64,000 bases of DNA from positions 127,861-191,860 of the forward strand of contig JAKFEE010000055.1 in the NCBI GenBank assembly GCA_036675815.1, given 5' to 3'. The first letter of the stretch is position 1, and the number at the start of each line of letters is the position of its first letter. Positions 18,332 through 26,796 of the stretch are shown here, in pieces. This DNA comes from JAKFEE01 sp036675815. Its GTDB lineage: Bacteria; Pseudomonadota; Alphaproteobacteria; Rhodospirillales; Magnetospirillaceae. Position numbers and translations under genes: made by a program. The notes below the pieces were generated by a model. It was not told the DNA's origin and searched no databases. It was given only the letters and a program-made list of their open reading frames with translations.

Positions 18332-20848
18332 TCACGCCGCGTGGCCGGGCGAGGAGGCGTCGTCGAGCGCTCCTGCCGGCAGCGGCAGTTCCATCGGCAT
18401 GCGCCGGCGCGCCGTCGCCTCGATCGCCTCGCGGGCGTGCGGATGCTGATCGAGGAAGCGCTCGAAATCCGCTTGCGCCAGGACCAGCAAGCGGCAGTAG
18501 CCTAGCGCCACGACGTCGGCGACCCGCGGGCCGCCCTCCAGCAGCGCGATCTCGCCGAAGAAATCGCCGCGCCCAAGGCGGAAGCGCTCGCGCGGGAAGA
18601 CGACCTCGACGGCGCCGGAAGAGATGAAATAGACGCTGCGCGAGCGATCGCCGCGACGGATGATCGTCTGCCCCGGCATGGCGAAGCTGGTCTTGAAGTC
18701 TGCGGCCAGACGCCGGCGCTCGGCCTCGCCAAGCATCGTGAATGGCTCGAGCCGGTCGAGCATGTCGGCGGTGGATAGCCGCAGGTCCAGTTTCGGCCGC
18801 GCCGCCGCCTCGCGCTCGGCACCGCGCAACTCCCGGCGCAAATGGTTGAACAAATCGTCGCCGATCAGGCCCTCTTCCTTCAACGTGCGGTAGTGCTTCA
18901 ACTCCAGGCGTAGCGCGTAGCGCCGCAACGACCGCCGCTCCATGGCAGCGGCATACTCGGGGTATTGCAGGCGCAGCGCTTCCAGCGCCATGGCGGTGGC
19001 GTTGCGCCGATGCGCCAGGATGTCGGCGAGCAGGTCGGCGATGCGGCCACCCAGCAATGGGGGCATGCGCCTCTCGTTGAAGATGGTCAGTTCGTCGAGG
19101 ACCACCTTGCGCACCATCATCAGTTCGAAGCGATCGGCGAGCTGCCGCGTCAATGGCCGGTCAAAGCCCATCCAGCGGTGCAGGTGGAAGGTGATCCGGG
19201 TAAAGCCGTCGTGGGCGAGCAGGGTTTTGGCGGCCCGATTGTAGCCATTGCGGCCGTCGCTGCGGGCCGCCTCGGCGATCTGCGCGGCGTTGCGCACCAG
19301 GACCTCGATGATGCGCGGCGAGGCGGTGCCAAGCCCGTGATGGGCCAAGACCAGTTCCCGCTCGCGGTCGGCCAGGGCGACCAGCCCGGTGATTAGGCGT
19401 TCGCGCTCGGTCAGCGCCGCGTCCAGGTCTTGCCCCGCCACCTGCTCGGCCCGCGCGGCATAAGGGCCGGCCACCTGCTCGACGACCGCGGTCGCGGCAC
19501 CGTACTCGCGCCCGGCCGTGCGCACCGCATCACGAACCTCGGCCAGCGACAGCGCCAGAACCTGTTGGCGCAGTGCCTGGTAGAGCGGCGACAGGTGGTC
19601 CAGCTTCAGCCCGCGCAGCAGCGGCCGCAAGGTGGTGCCCTGAATCAGCAGGGTGTAGAGGACGAAGCCGGTGGCCAGCACCGCGACGAAGCTCTTGGTG
19701 CGCGGGTCCAGCACGCGATTCTCGATCACGGCCAGGGCCAGGGCCAGAGTGACCGCGCCACGCAAGCCGCCCCAGGTGATGACCAGCTTGAAACGGTGGC
19801 CGATCCGCTGGCTCAGGCCGAAGGCGCTGAACACCGGCAGAATCACGAACAGGACGAAGGCACGCGAGGCCAGGGCCGCCGCGATCACCACCGGGAGCAA
19901 GGCCAGATCGTCGAGGGTCGCCTGCATGAGCATCTTGGGGATGAGGATCGACGCCAGGATGAACAGCATCGAGCCGGCCCAATAGGCGATCTGTTCCCAT
20001 ACCCCGTCCAGGTGCGACCAACTGGCGGGCGACAGGCGCGTGCGGCCGACGGCGCCCATCGTCAGGCCCGCGGCGACGACGGCGACGACCCCAGAGACAT
20101 GGATCATCTCGCCGGTGATGAAGGCGACATAGGCCAAGCCCAGCGACAGGCTGACCTCGGCCGCCGGCATTTCGGCGACCAGGGGCAGGGCCAGCACGAC
20201 GAGTCGCGCCAGCAGCACCCCCAGGGCAATGCCGCCAAGCAGTCCGGTGGTAAGGATGAGACCGACGTCGGCTGCGTCGATGTCGGCTTTCGACACGAGC
20301 AGGCCCAGCAGGATGGTGAACAGGGTAATGGCGGCGGCGTCGTTGAGCAGGCTTTCGCCTTCCACCAGATTGGTGAGCCGCGATGGCGCCCCCAAATCGC
20401 GGAACACCGCCACCACGGCCGCCGGATCGGTGGTGGCGACGATGGCGCCGACCAGCAGGCAGACGGTCAGCGACTGCTGGGTAAGCCCGGCAAGGCTGAA
20501 GCCGATGGCGGCGGTGGCGGCAAATACCGCGACGGTGGCCAGCAGCAGGATCGGTACCGCGTCCTCCATGATGCGGCGGACATCGATGGTCAGCGACGCC
20601 TGAAACAGCAAGGCGGGGAGGAAAATGTGCATGAACGTGGCCGAGCGGAAGGGCAGGCTGACCAGGGGCTCGACCACGGCGCGCAGCTCCGGCGTCCTCA
20701 TCAGCATCGACGACGCCAGCCCGATCGTCGTGCCGATCATCGCCAGCAGCACGCTGTGCGGCAGCTTGAGGCGCACGGCCAAAGGGTGCACCAGGCTGAC
20801 CAGCATCAGCAAACCGGCGATGACGAGGGTTCCGACCGCGATGTTCAT
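18332..20848 (-). CDS. CPA1 Na+/H+ antiporter with cyclic-nucleotide-binding domain
   Basis: An 838-residue fusion. Residues about 1-430 are a CPA1-type antiporter with about 12-13 helices; the ion site is in TTDPAAVVAVFRD and EGESLLNDAAAITLF, and a conserved Arg region reads ITWGGLRGAVTLALAL. Residues about 430-680 are a long helical cytoplasmic linker. Residues about 690-810 form a cyclic-nucleotide-binding fold (FAMPGQTIIRRGDRSRSVYF, then DFFGEIALLEGGPRVADVVA), whose phosphate-binding cassette has PRVA where cAMP binders usually have PR[TS]A. The layout recalls plant SOS1 and sperm NHE-like exchangers. Likely a Na+(K+)/H+ exchanger gated by a nucleotide or by the domain itself; ligand unproven. 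Confidence 0.88.
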   Translation of the reverse strand: MNIAVGTLVIAGLLMLVSLVHPLAVRLKLPHSVLLAMIGTTIGLASSMLMRTPELRAVVEPLVSLPFRSATFMHIFLPALLFQASLTIDVRRIMEDAVPILLLATVAVFAATAAIGFSLAGLTQQSLTVCLLVGAIVATTDPAAVVAVFRDLGAPSRLTNLVEGESLLNDAAAITLFTILLGLLVSKADIDAADVGLILTTGLLGGIALGVLLARLVVLALPLVAEMPAAEVSLSLGLAYVAFITGEMIHVSGVVAVVAAGLTMGAVGRTRLSPASWSHLDGVWEQIAYWAGSMLFILASILIPKMLMQATLDDLALLPVVIAAALASRAFVLFVILPVFSAFGLSQRIGHRFKLVITWGGLRGAVTLALALAVIENRVLDPRTKSFVAVLATGFVLYTLLIQGTTLRPLLRGLKLDHLSPLYQALRQQVLALSLAEVRDAVRTAGREYGAATAVVEQVAGPYAARAEQVAGQDLDAALTERERLITGLVALADRERELVLAHHGLGTASPRIIEVLVRNAAQIAEAARSDGRNGYNRAAKTLLAHDGFTRITFHLHRWMGFDRPLTRQLADRFELMMVRKVVLDELTIFNERRMPPLLGGRIADLLADILAHRRNATAMALEALRLQYPEYAAAMERRSLRRYALRLELKHYRTLKEEGLIGDDLFNHLRRELRGAEREAAARPKLDLRLSTADMLDRLEPFTMLGEAERRRLAADFKTSFAMPGQTIIRRGDRSRSVYFISSGAVEVVFPRERFRLGRGDFFGEIALLEGGPRVADVVALGYCRLLVLAQADFERFLDQHPHAREAIEATARRRMPMELPLPAGALDDASSPGHAA

Positions 20849-20872
20849 TTCGTCCTTCCGATGAGGGGGCGT

Positions 20873-21439
20873 TTATACCCTATCGCCGGCGAATTTCGGC
20901 ATGCTCTCGCACCACTGGCCGGGCATTAATCCGTCGAGCGTCCATGGGCCGATGGCATGGCGGATCAGGCGAAGGGTCGGAAGGCCGACGGCGGCAGTCA
21001 TGCGGCGAACCTGTCGGTTGCGCCCTTCGCGCAAGGTCAGACGGATCCATGCGGTGGGAATGGAGGCGCGATGTCGGATGGGTGGCACCCGCGGCCACAG
21101 ATCCGGCGGCGCGGCCATGCGTTCTGCCTCGGCGGGCAGTGTCGGCCCGTCCTTCAGCCGAAGGCCGCGTCGCAGTCGCGCCAGAGCTTCATCCGAAGCT
21201 TCGCCCTCGACCTGCGCCCAATAGGTCTTCGGCAGCTTGTGTCGCGGATGGGCAATGCGGCTGTGCAGCCGCCCACTGTCGGTGAGCACCAACAGGCCTT
21301 CGGAATCGCGATCGAGGCGCCCGGCGGGATAGACGCCCTCGACCGGAATGTAGTCGGCGAGCGTGGGGCGGCCGTGCTCGCGGTCGGTGAATTGCGGCAA
21401 GACGTCATAAGGCTTGTTGAACAGGATGAGGCGGGGCAA
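20873..21439 (-). CDS. rluE: 23S rRNA pseudouridine synthase, RluE-like
   Basis: A 188-residue RsuA/RluB/E/F-family enzyme. The catalytic Asp lies in GRLDRDSEGLLVLT; other signatures are LILFNKPYDVLPQF, LPKTYWAQVEG and REGRNRQVRRMTAAVGLPTL. There is no N-terminal S4 domain, which separates RluE from RluB, RluF and RsuA; RluE makes a pseudouridine in domain V of 23S rRNA in E. coli. It follows the antiporter gene on the same strand with 24 bases between them. Confidence 0.85.
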   Translation of the reverse strand: MPRLILFNKPYDVLPQFTDREHGRPTLADYIPVEGVYPAGRLDRDSEGLLVLTDSGRLHSRIAHPRHKLPKTYWAQVEGEASDEALARLRRGLRLKDGPTLPAEAERMAAPPDLWPRVPPIRHRASIPTAWIRLTLREGRNRQVRRMTAAVGLPTLRLIRHAIGPWTLDGLMPGQWCESMPKFAGDRV

Positions 21440-21669
21440 GGCTGGCTCGATCGGATTTGGAGAGGAAGGAACGCATCATCGCGCAAGCCCAGTAAGGCTG
21501 CGAGTTTCAAAAATTGGACGGCGACGCCATCGGGGGAGAGGGCGGCAAATACCGCTAGTAGTTAAGGCCGCGTATTAATTGCAATGGAAACCCGTCCATG
21601 CGGGTAGTAATATTAACTTACAACGTCGAATCAACCTTCTTGACTGTCACCCCTGAATAGGAGGCTGCA

Positions 21670-21993
21670 ATGCTGAGGGTTTTTCTGCCGGCCATCGGGG
21701 CGGTGACGCTTCTTGTCGGCGCCCAGGCGGCAATGGCCGATACTCCGTTCGCTTCGAGCACGCCCGAACCTGATTACTATCTCGATGACGGGCAATACCG
21801 GCCGGCGCTTCCAGGCGAAACGTCGACATGGGATCGTGGCGAGTCGATGCTGACCGAGGATGACGAGACCCGCTATTTCATCCCCGACAGCACGGACCAG
21901 GCGCACCCGGTGCAGCCGTCTGAGCCTCAGGCGACCCTCCGTGAGGAGAGGCGCACCATGGGCTTGGCCGAACATAGGGCGCTGTGGCGCTGA
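21670..21993 (+). CDS. Small secreted hypothetical protein
   Basis: A 107-residue protein with a signal peptide (MLRVFLPAIGAVTLLVGAQA, cleavage near AMA-D, residue 23). The mature part is hydrophilic and acidic, with several Tyr and Pro residues (EPDYYLDDGQYRPALPGETS) and no cysteines. Shine-Dalgarno AGGAGG is well placed. The 230 bases upstream, after rluE, are AT-richer than the surroundings and contain a small hairpin (ACCCG...CGGGT, about 21587-21607). A terminator-like hairpin follows. No family recognised. Confidence 0.6.
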   Translation: MLRVFLPAIGAVTLLVGAQAAMADTPFASSTPEPDYYLDDGQYRPALPGETSTWDRGESMLTEDDETRYFIPDSTDQAHPVQPSEPQATLREERRTMGLAEHRALWR

Positions 21994-22000
21994 ACGGCAA

Positions 22001-22032
22001 TTTCAGGGGCGGCATGTTGCGTGCCCCTGAAA
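22001..22032 (+). terminator. Terminator-like hairpin after the secreted-protein gene
   Basis: TTTCAGGGGC and GCCCCTGAAA form a perfect 10-base-pair stem with a 12-base loop, 7 bases after the stop at 21993. The stem begins and ends with T and A runs, so it could terminate on either strand. Confidence 0.6.
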
Positions 22033-22048
22033 CTGTGGGTTTGGGAAG

Positions 22049-22076
22049 TCAGGAACCGTCTCGCGACGGCTCCTGA
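22049..22076 (-). terminator. Terminator-like hairpin after csbD
   Basis: TCAGGAaCCGTC and GACGGcTCCTGA pair with one mismatch around a TCGC loop. It lies 8 bases beyond the csbD stop when read on the minus strand. Together with the hairpin at 22001 it separates two convergent genes. Confidence 0.5.
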
Positions 22077-22084
22077 ACGTCCCT

Positions 22085-22285
22085 TTAGTGTATGCGCTTT
22101 TCCCAATCGGATACTTGGCGATCGGCTTCTTCCCGCGAGTAGCCGTAACGCTGCTGTACTTGCCCGACCAATTGGTCACGCTCGCCGGCGAGACGATCGA
22201 TGTCGTCGTCGGTCAGATTGCCCCATTGCTCCTTGATCTTGCCCTTGAGTTCGTTCCAGTTGCCCTTTGCCTGGTCCCAGTTCAT
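22085..22285 (-). CDS. CsbD-family stress protein
   Basis: A 66-residue CsbD-like protein. The start is taken at the internal ATG 22285 because it gives the classic family N-terminus MNWDQAKGNWNELKGKIKEQ and has AAGG at the right distance; an in-frame ATG at 22300 adds five residues. The remainder (GNLTDDDIDRLAGERDQLVG) is the conserved helical hairpin. CsbD proteins are small hydrophilic helical proteins induced by general stress; the biochemical role is unknown. Confidence 0.9.
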   Translation of the reverse strand: MNWDQAKGNWNELKGKIKEQWGNLTDDDIDRLAGERDQLVGQVQQRYGYSREEADRQVSDWEKRIH

Positions 22286-22362
22286 GCGCTTGCCTTTCAT
22301 CGCGTGCTGTGTGCTTCAGCCCGGTAAACGGGGCAAAGCCGGCCTGGGTTCCTGGATACGCG

Positions 22363-22992
22363 TCAAGTTTGGGGGTGCCGGGCGTTCTCGATCAGGCGCA
22401 GCACATCTTCATCGGTCACGGGTGGCAACAAGCGCGTGGCGCCGCCGACCAAGGCGGGGCGGGTCACGAGGCCCAAATCCCGGGCTTGTGCTCCGGTGAT
22501 GCGCAGGCGACGCTCGATGTCGACGAAACGGTCGCGCAGGTCGGTGAACAGCCGCCTCATGTCGAGGCCGGCATCGCGAAGGGCCCAGACGATGCGGCGC
22601 TCGTCGAGATCGCCGGGGACGCGCATCAGCGCCGCGTGGGCGACGGCGTAGCCCCCCTGCCAATGAGCGGCGATGGCGGCACGGGAGGCCAGTTCGCCCA
22701 GGCTGCCGGGGCGAGGCCATTCCTTGCAAAGGATGCGGATGTTGGAATCGCCGGCGGCCAATCGCTGCAACAAGGCATTGATGACCCGACCCTCGGTGCT
22801 TTGGTAATCGAAGAAATAGATGATCGGAAGCATGCCGGCGGCATTGCCGGTCACCAGGGGGCTGCGTTCGCCGGCGATCTCCTCATAGATCAGCCGCACG
22901 TCGGCGGCCAGAATGGCGGCGGCAGGGCGCGGCGGCAGCATCGCCAGCATGGTGGCGGCGCCCAGGCGCAGGAAGTGGCGGCGATCGGTCAT
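22363..22992 (-). CDS. Tat-exported DsbA-like protein lacking the CXXC motif
   Basis: A 209-residue thioredoxin-fold protein. The N-terminus MTDRRHFLRLGAATMLAMLP has a twin-arginine motif (RRHFL) followed by a hydrophobic stretch, so Tat export is likely. The mature part follows the DsbA/BdbD plan: IIYFFDYQSTEGRVINAL at the active site, then RILCKEWPRPGSLGELASRA, a helical insert, and a probable cis-Pro loop TRPALVGG. Active DsbA proteins have FFDY-x-CPYC at the first site; here those positions read STEG, so both catalytic cysteines are missing. A redox role is therefore unlikely; a chaperone or binding role is a guess. Confidence 0.75.
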   Translation of the reverse strand: MTDRRHFLRLGAATMLAMLPPRPAAAILAADVRLIYEEIAGERSPLVTGNAAGMLPIIYFFDYQSTEGRVINALLQRLAAGDSNIRILCKEWPRPGSLGELASRAAIAAHWQGGYAVAHAALMRVPGDLDERRIVWALRDAGLDMRRLFTDLRDRFVDIERRLRITGAQARDLGLVTRPALVGGATRLLPPVTDEDVLRLIENARHPQT

Positions 22993-23059
22993 GCGTAGCA
23001 GGTGGGCGGCGGTCGCCTGTCAACAATAGGGCAATCGAGTCCTCTTTCGATGGCCCTGG

Positions 23060-23692
23060 CTATACGGCAGGGGCGAGCAACCGGCGTTTGAGCTTCTTCA
23101 GTTCTGCCAGGAACCGTTCCGCGGCGACGTCGGCCGACCACGGTTCCCAAGGGGTGCCGCCATACCACCGTTCCAGCGGGTCGGCATCGAGCGGCTTCAG
23201 TGGGATGCGCAGCACCTTGCGCACCTCGTCTGGTGTCCAGCCGGCGACATGGGTGGCCTCGCTTGCCGCGGCGATGCGATCGGCGCGTTTGTGGATCACC
23301 TTCTCTTCGCCCGTCCACCGCGGCAGGCCGTAGCGCTGAAACACCGCATGTTCGAGGCGAGCCACCAGCGCGTGGAACTCGGGCCCGAGAAACGGCTTGA
23401 TCACCGAAATCGGGTCGAAACCGAGCAGCCCCTCTTCGGCATCGTGGCACAACTCGCGCAACTCGATCACGGGATCGAGTCCGGTCGGGGCCCAGGAGCG
23501 ACGCAATGCCAGCACCGTCAGCGAGTGTTGCGCCACCGACAAGGGGCGTGGCCAGGCCGAGTGGCCACCCCAGCGATACGTGCGAGCGAGCCCCAGCGCC
23601 AGGTCCTCGTCCTCCCAATCGAAAGGGGTGGGGTCGAGCAAGTCCAGCCGTTTGCGCGACGGCAGCCGCACCCAGGCTCGCGGCTGTTTCAT
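23060..23692 (-). CDS. HD-domain phosphohydrolase, YfbR-like
   Basis: A 210-residue HD-superfamily protein. Metal-binding residues are visible: His in SVAQHSLTVL, the HD pair in RELCHDAEEGLLGFD, and Asp in HKRADRIAAASE. The order matches YfbR-type 5'-deoxynucleotidases and related hydrolases. The start is ATG 23692, giving the ATGA overlap with the upstream DUF502 gene; an upstream in-frame start would run into that gene. Exact substrate unknown. Probably co-translated with the DUF502 protein, though no shared function is obvious. Confidence 0.75.
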   Translation of the reverse strand: MKQPRAWVRLPSRKRLDLLDPTPFDWEDEDLALGLARTYRWGGHSAWPRPLSVAQHSLTVLALRRSWAPTGLDPVIELRELCHDAEEGLLGFDPISVIKPFLGPEFHALVARLEHAVFQRYGLPRWTGEEKVIHKRADRIAAASEATHVAGWTPDEVRKVLRIPLKPLDADPLERWYGGTPWEPWSADVAAERFLAELKKLKRRLLAPAV

Positions 23693-24414
23693 TCGGCGGC
23701 GGGTTCCCGGCTTCTGGCAGGGGTGATTTGCTCGACCTCGGGCTGCGGCGGCGCCCATTCCGGCGTGATGATGCCCAGCGAGACGACCATCTTGAACGCC
23801 TCCTCGACGGTCATGTCGAGGCGGCGCGTCTCGGCACGCGGCACGAACAGCAGGAAGCCCGATGTCGGATTGGGGGTGGTCGGCACGAACACGTTGAGCA
23901 TCTCGTCATCGGCGAGGCTGGGGATTTCGCCGGCGGTCGGGCCGGAGACGAAGGCAATGCTCCAGATGCCGCGGCGAGGGTATTCGATGAGCACGACCTC
24001 GCGGAACGAATTGGACTTCTTCGCCAGCACCGTCTCGAAGATCTGCTTGGTCGCCGAATAGATGCTGCGGATCACCGGCATCTGCGACAGCACCTGATCG
24101 CTGATCCGGATGATGGTGCGTCCGGCCCACCCGGCCGTCAAAGCGCCGATCAGGGTCAGCAAGACGACGATGATCAGCAGGCCGACGCCCGGCACGCTCC
24201 ACTGCTGCGGGTTGTAGGGGGCGGGGATCAGCGGCGTCACCTTCTGGTCGACGAAGCTGATGAAGATCCACGCCAGATAGAAGGTGATGGAAATGGGCGC
24301 GGTGATCAGAATGCCGGCAAAGAAGTAGGCCCGCAGGCGCGCCGTCAGCCCCAGATGTACCGGACTGTCGGGGCGGTTGTCGGCGGCGGGCGGGACATTG
24401 CGCTGCTCGGTCAT
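23689..24414 (-). CDS. DUF502 family membrane protein
   Basis: A 241-residue DUF502 protein. Two membrane segments (about residues 30-55, AYFFAGILITAPISITFYLA, and 75-98, GVGLLIIVVLLTLIGALTAG) are followed by the conserved VLSQMPVIRSIYSATKQIFE and a soluble domain with LIEYPRRGIWSIAFVSG and VFVPTTPNPTSGFLLFVP. The family is widespread in proteobacteria, and its biochemical role is unknown. Overlaps the HD hydrolase gene by four bases. Confidence 0.88.
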   Translation of the reverse strand: MTEQRNVPPAADNRPDSPVHLGLTARLRAYFFAGILITAPISITFYLAWIFISFVDQKVTPLIPAPYNPQQWSVPGVGLLIIVVLLTLIGALTAGWAGRTIIRISDQVLSQMPVIRSIYSATKQIFETVLAKKSNSFREVVLIEYPRRGIWSIAFVSGPTAGEIPSLADDEMLNVFVPTTPNPTSGFLLFVPRAETRRLDMTVEEAFKMVVSLGIITPEWAPPQPEVEQITPARSREPAAE

Positions 24415-24681
24415 TGCTACTCGTCAATTAGGCCTTCCGGCCCACGAAAATACTCAAATGCCCATGCCCACCACGCACGCGGAGCAACCGGTCGCATCGG
24501 CAGTCGCGCCGATGAGTTTGCACCAACTCCTCCCCCGTCACCGTAACGCGGCCGGGGTAGGGTGGCGGCCCATAATCGGGGGGCAATCCTCCGCCGGTGC
24601 GTGCGGTGGGCCTTTCGGGCGATGATCCCTCGCGATCCGGCACGTGCGCACCAGATTCACAGTCTCTCATCCTGGAGCGTC

Positions 24682-25731
24682 ATGTCAACGGACCCTCATC
24701 TACTTGGCATAGCCACTGCGGTGCCCTCATACGTAATTCGGCGCGACGAGGTGATGGCCGCGGCGACTGGCCTGTTTGCGGCGCGGCGCCACGACATGCC
24801 GCGCCTGGCGCCGATTTACGCCAATTCGGGAATCGAGATCCGCTACTCCTGCGTGCCGCTCGAGTGGTACCTGCGTCCGCATGGCTGGGGCGAGCGCAAC
24901 CGGCTGTACCTCGAGCACGCGCTGCCCCTGGCCGAATCCGCGATCTGCCAGTGCGTCGAGCGGGCCGGCATTGGCGTCGATGACATCGACGTGCTGGTGA
25001 CCGTTTCGACCACCGGCATCGCCACGCCCAGCCTTGACGCCCGGCTGGGCGACCGGCTGGGGCTGCGTGCCGGCGTCGAGCGCCTGCCGATCTTCGGCCT
25101 CGGCTGCGCCGGGGGGGTGCTGGGCCTGACCCGTGCGGCGACGCTGGCGCGCGGGCGGCCGGCGAGCAAGGTGATGCTGGCGGTGGTCGAGTTGTGCGGC
25201 CTGACCTTCCGCCCCGACGACGACTCGAACGGCAATATCGTTGCCACCGCGCTGTTCGGCGACGGTGCCGCCGCAGTGCTGCTGTCGACCGACGGCGACG
25301 GGCCGCGGCTGGGGCCGGGGGGTGAGCACCGCTGGCCCGATTCGCTCGACGTCATGGGATGGCGCATCGAGGACGACGGCTTCGGAGTCTTGTTTTCGCG
25401 CGACATTCCGGCGCTGGTGCGGACGCGGCTGCGCCCTGTGCTCGATGCGTTCCTCGCCCGCCATGGCTTGACCCTGGCCGACATCACGGAGACACGCAAC
25501 CACCCCGGCGGCGCCAAGGTGGTGGCTGCCCTCGAGGAGGCGCTGTCCCTGCCGGCAGGTGCCTTGGCGCTGGAGCGCACGGTGTTGCGCGAATTCGGCA
25601 ACATGTCTGCGGCGACCGTGCTTTTCGTGCTCGAGCGCGCCCTGGCGACGGCTCCTCCACGCGGACGTTGGCTGATGACCGGCCTCGGTCCCGGCTTCAC
25701 CGCCGGCTTTCAGCTCCTGGAGCCGAATTGA
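24682..25731 (+). CDS. Type III polyketide synthase
   Basis: A 349-residue chalcone-synthase-fold enzyme. The catalytic triad is complete: Cys142 (FGLGCAGGVLGL), His274 (TRNHPGGAKV) and Asn307 (EFGNMSAATV). The end has the family GLGPGFTAGF. Start ATG 24682 has GGAG at the right spacing; frames upstream add unrelated sequence. Such enzymes extend an acyl-CoA with malonyl-CoA to give alkylpyrones or alkylresorcinols. The next gene, coupled through TTGA, encodes an isoprenylcysteine-methyltransferase-like membrane protein, the same pairing as BpsA-BpsB in Bacillus and SrsA-SrsB in Streptomyces, so an O-methylated alkylpyrone or alkylresorcinol is a reasonable expectation. Confidence 0.92.
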   Translation: MSTDPHLLGIATAVPSYVIRRDEVMAAATGLFAARRHDMPRLAPIYANSGIEIRYSCVPLEWYLRPHGWGERNRLYLEHALPLAESAICQCVERAGIGVDDIDVLVTVSTTGIATPSLDARLGDRLGLRAGVERLPIFGLGCAGGVLGLTRAATLARGRPASKVMLAVVELCGLTFRPDDDSNGNIVATALFGDGAAAVLLSTDGDGPRLGPGGEHRWPDSLDVMGWRIEDDGFGVLFSRDIPALVRTRLRPVLDAFLARHGLTLADITETRNHPGGAKVVAALEEALSLPAGALALERTVLREFGNMSAATVLFVLERALATAPPRGRWLMTGLGPGFTAGFQLLEPN

Positions 25732-26261
25732 GCATCCTGGCGATCATGTTGGGCTTGGTGGCCGCGCAACGGCTGATCGAGTTGGCCCTATCGCGGCGAA
25801 ACTGGGCGCGCCTGGAGGCGCGGGGCGCGTGCCAGGTGGCGCCCGGCCATCACGGGTTGTTCGTGCTGCTGCACGCCTCGTGGCTGATCACGCTGGCTCT
25901 GGCGGTGCCCGCCCAGCGCCCGCCGTTCCCCGGATTGTTGACGGTGTTTGTCATCCTGCAGATCGCGCGCGGCTGGGTCATCCTCAGCCTAGGGCAATAC
26001 TGGACCACGACCCTGGTGTTCATCGCCGAACCGCTGGTGGCCGGCGGTCCGTATCGCCTGTTGCGCCACCCTAACTACGTGATCGTCACCGCCGAAATTG
26101 CGGTGCTGCCGATGGCGTTCGGTGCCTGGGAGGTGGCGCTGGTGTTCACCGTGCTGAACGCCGTCTTGCTGACGCTGAGGGTACGCGAGGAAGAACGCTT
26201 GCTGGCGAGGCGGGCACTGATCTTGGCATCGGCCGGTGATAGACTGGGCGCAATACGCTAA
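25728..26261 (+). CDS. Isoprenylcysteine methyltransferase-like membrane protein
   Basis: A 177-residue integral membrane methyltransferase of the ICMT family. Four or five hydrophobic segments are visible, and the SAM-binding signature GGPYRLLRHPNYVIV lies at about residues 105-120, followed by RVREEERLL. Start taken as TTG 25728, which overlaps the PKS stop (TTGA) and has GGAG six bases upstream; ATG 25746 is an alternative that starts MLGLVAAQRLIELAL. The family O-methylates type III polyketide products in known operons. Likely tailors the product of the preceding synthase at the membrane. Confidence 0.8.
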   Translation: MSILAIMLGLVAAQRLIELALSRRNWARLEARGACQVAPGHHGLFVLLHASWLITLALAVPAQRPPFPGLLTVFVILQIARGWVILSLGQYWTTTLVFIAEPLVAGGPYRLLRHPNYVIVTAEIAVLPMAFGAWEVALVFTVLNAVLLTLRVREEERLLARRALILASAGDRLGAIR

Positions 26262-26281
26262 TCGCCTGAGGTTCAAGAAAC

Positions 26282-26713
26282 ATGTCGCGGGAGTATCCGT
26301 CGTGGCCGATCGTCGGCGTCGGCGCTGTCATTTGGCGCGGCGACCGCGTGCTGCTGGCACGGCGGGGGCGGCCACCGCGTCAAGGCTCATGGACGCTGCC
26401 GGGCGGTGGACAGCACGTGGGCGAAACGGTCGCCGAGACGGCACGCCGCGAGATCCGAGAAGAGACGGGGCTGGAGATCAGCGTCCGCGATGTCGTCGCC
26501 GTCATCGATCTCATCGAGCGTGATGCCCGGGGCGAGGTGCACTACCACTACACGATCATCGACGTTCTCGCCGAATGGCAGAGCGGTGAGGCCGTGGCCG
26601 GCGATGACGTCGATGCCGTCGCCTGGGTTCACCCCGATGATCTTGAACGGTACGAACTGAGTGGCGATGCTCTCCGGGTGATCCGGCTGGCCGCGACGAA
26701 ACGCTGGGTTTGA
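26282..26713 (+). CDS. Nudix hydrolase
   Basis: A 143-residue Nudix protein. The Nudix box GX5EX7REUXEEXGU is complete in GGGQHVGETVAETARREI and REETGLEI (about residues 38-62). The N-terminus (PSWPIVGVGAVIWRGDRVLL) is the usual first strands, and the pattern resembles ADP-ribose or NADH-type hydrolases, but the substrate cannot be assigned. It follows the methyltransferase gene by 20 bases on the same strand, so it may be cotranscribed with the polyketide pair without being part of that pathway. Confidence 0.9.
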   Translation: MSREYPSWPIVGVGAVIWRGDRVLLARRGRPPRQGSWTLPGGGQHVGETVAETARREIREETGLEISVRDVVAVIDLIERDARGEVHYHYTIIDVLAEWQSGEAVAGDDVDAVAWVHPDDLERYELSGDALRVIRLAATKRWV

Positions 26714-26734
26714 GTACCCCTTAAAAGGGCCGTG

Positions 26735-26766
26735 CGGCGGGAACAGCGGTCTTTCGCCGCCGTTTT
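26735..26766 (+). terminator. Possible terminator after the Nudix gene
   Basis: CGGCGG (26735) can pair with CCGCCG (26757) across a 16-base loop, followed immediately by TTTTC. The stem is short, so this is weak. A small palindrome CCCTTAAAAGGG lies just upstream (26718-26729). Confidence 0.3.
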
Positions 26767-26796
26767 CATCATGAACGCCAGTCATGGAGGTCCGTC

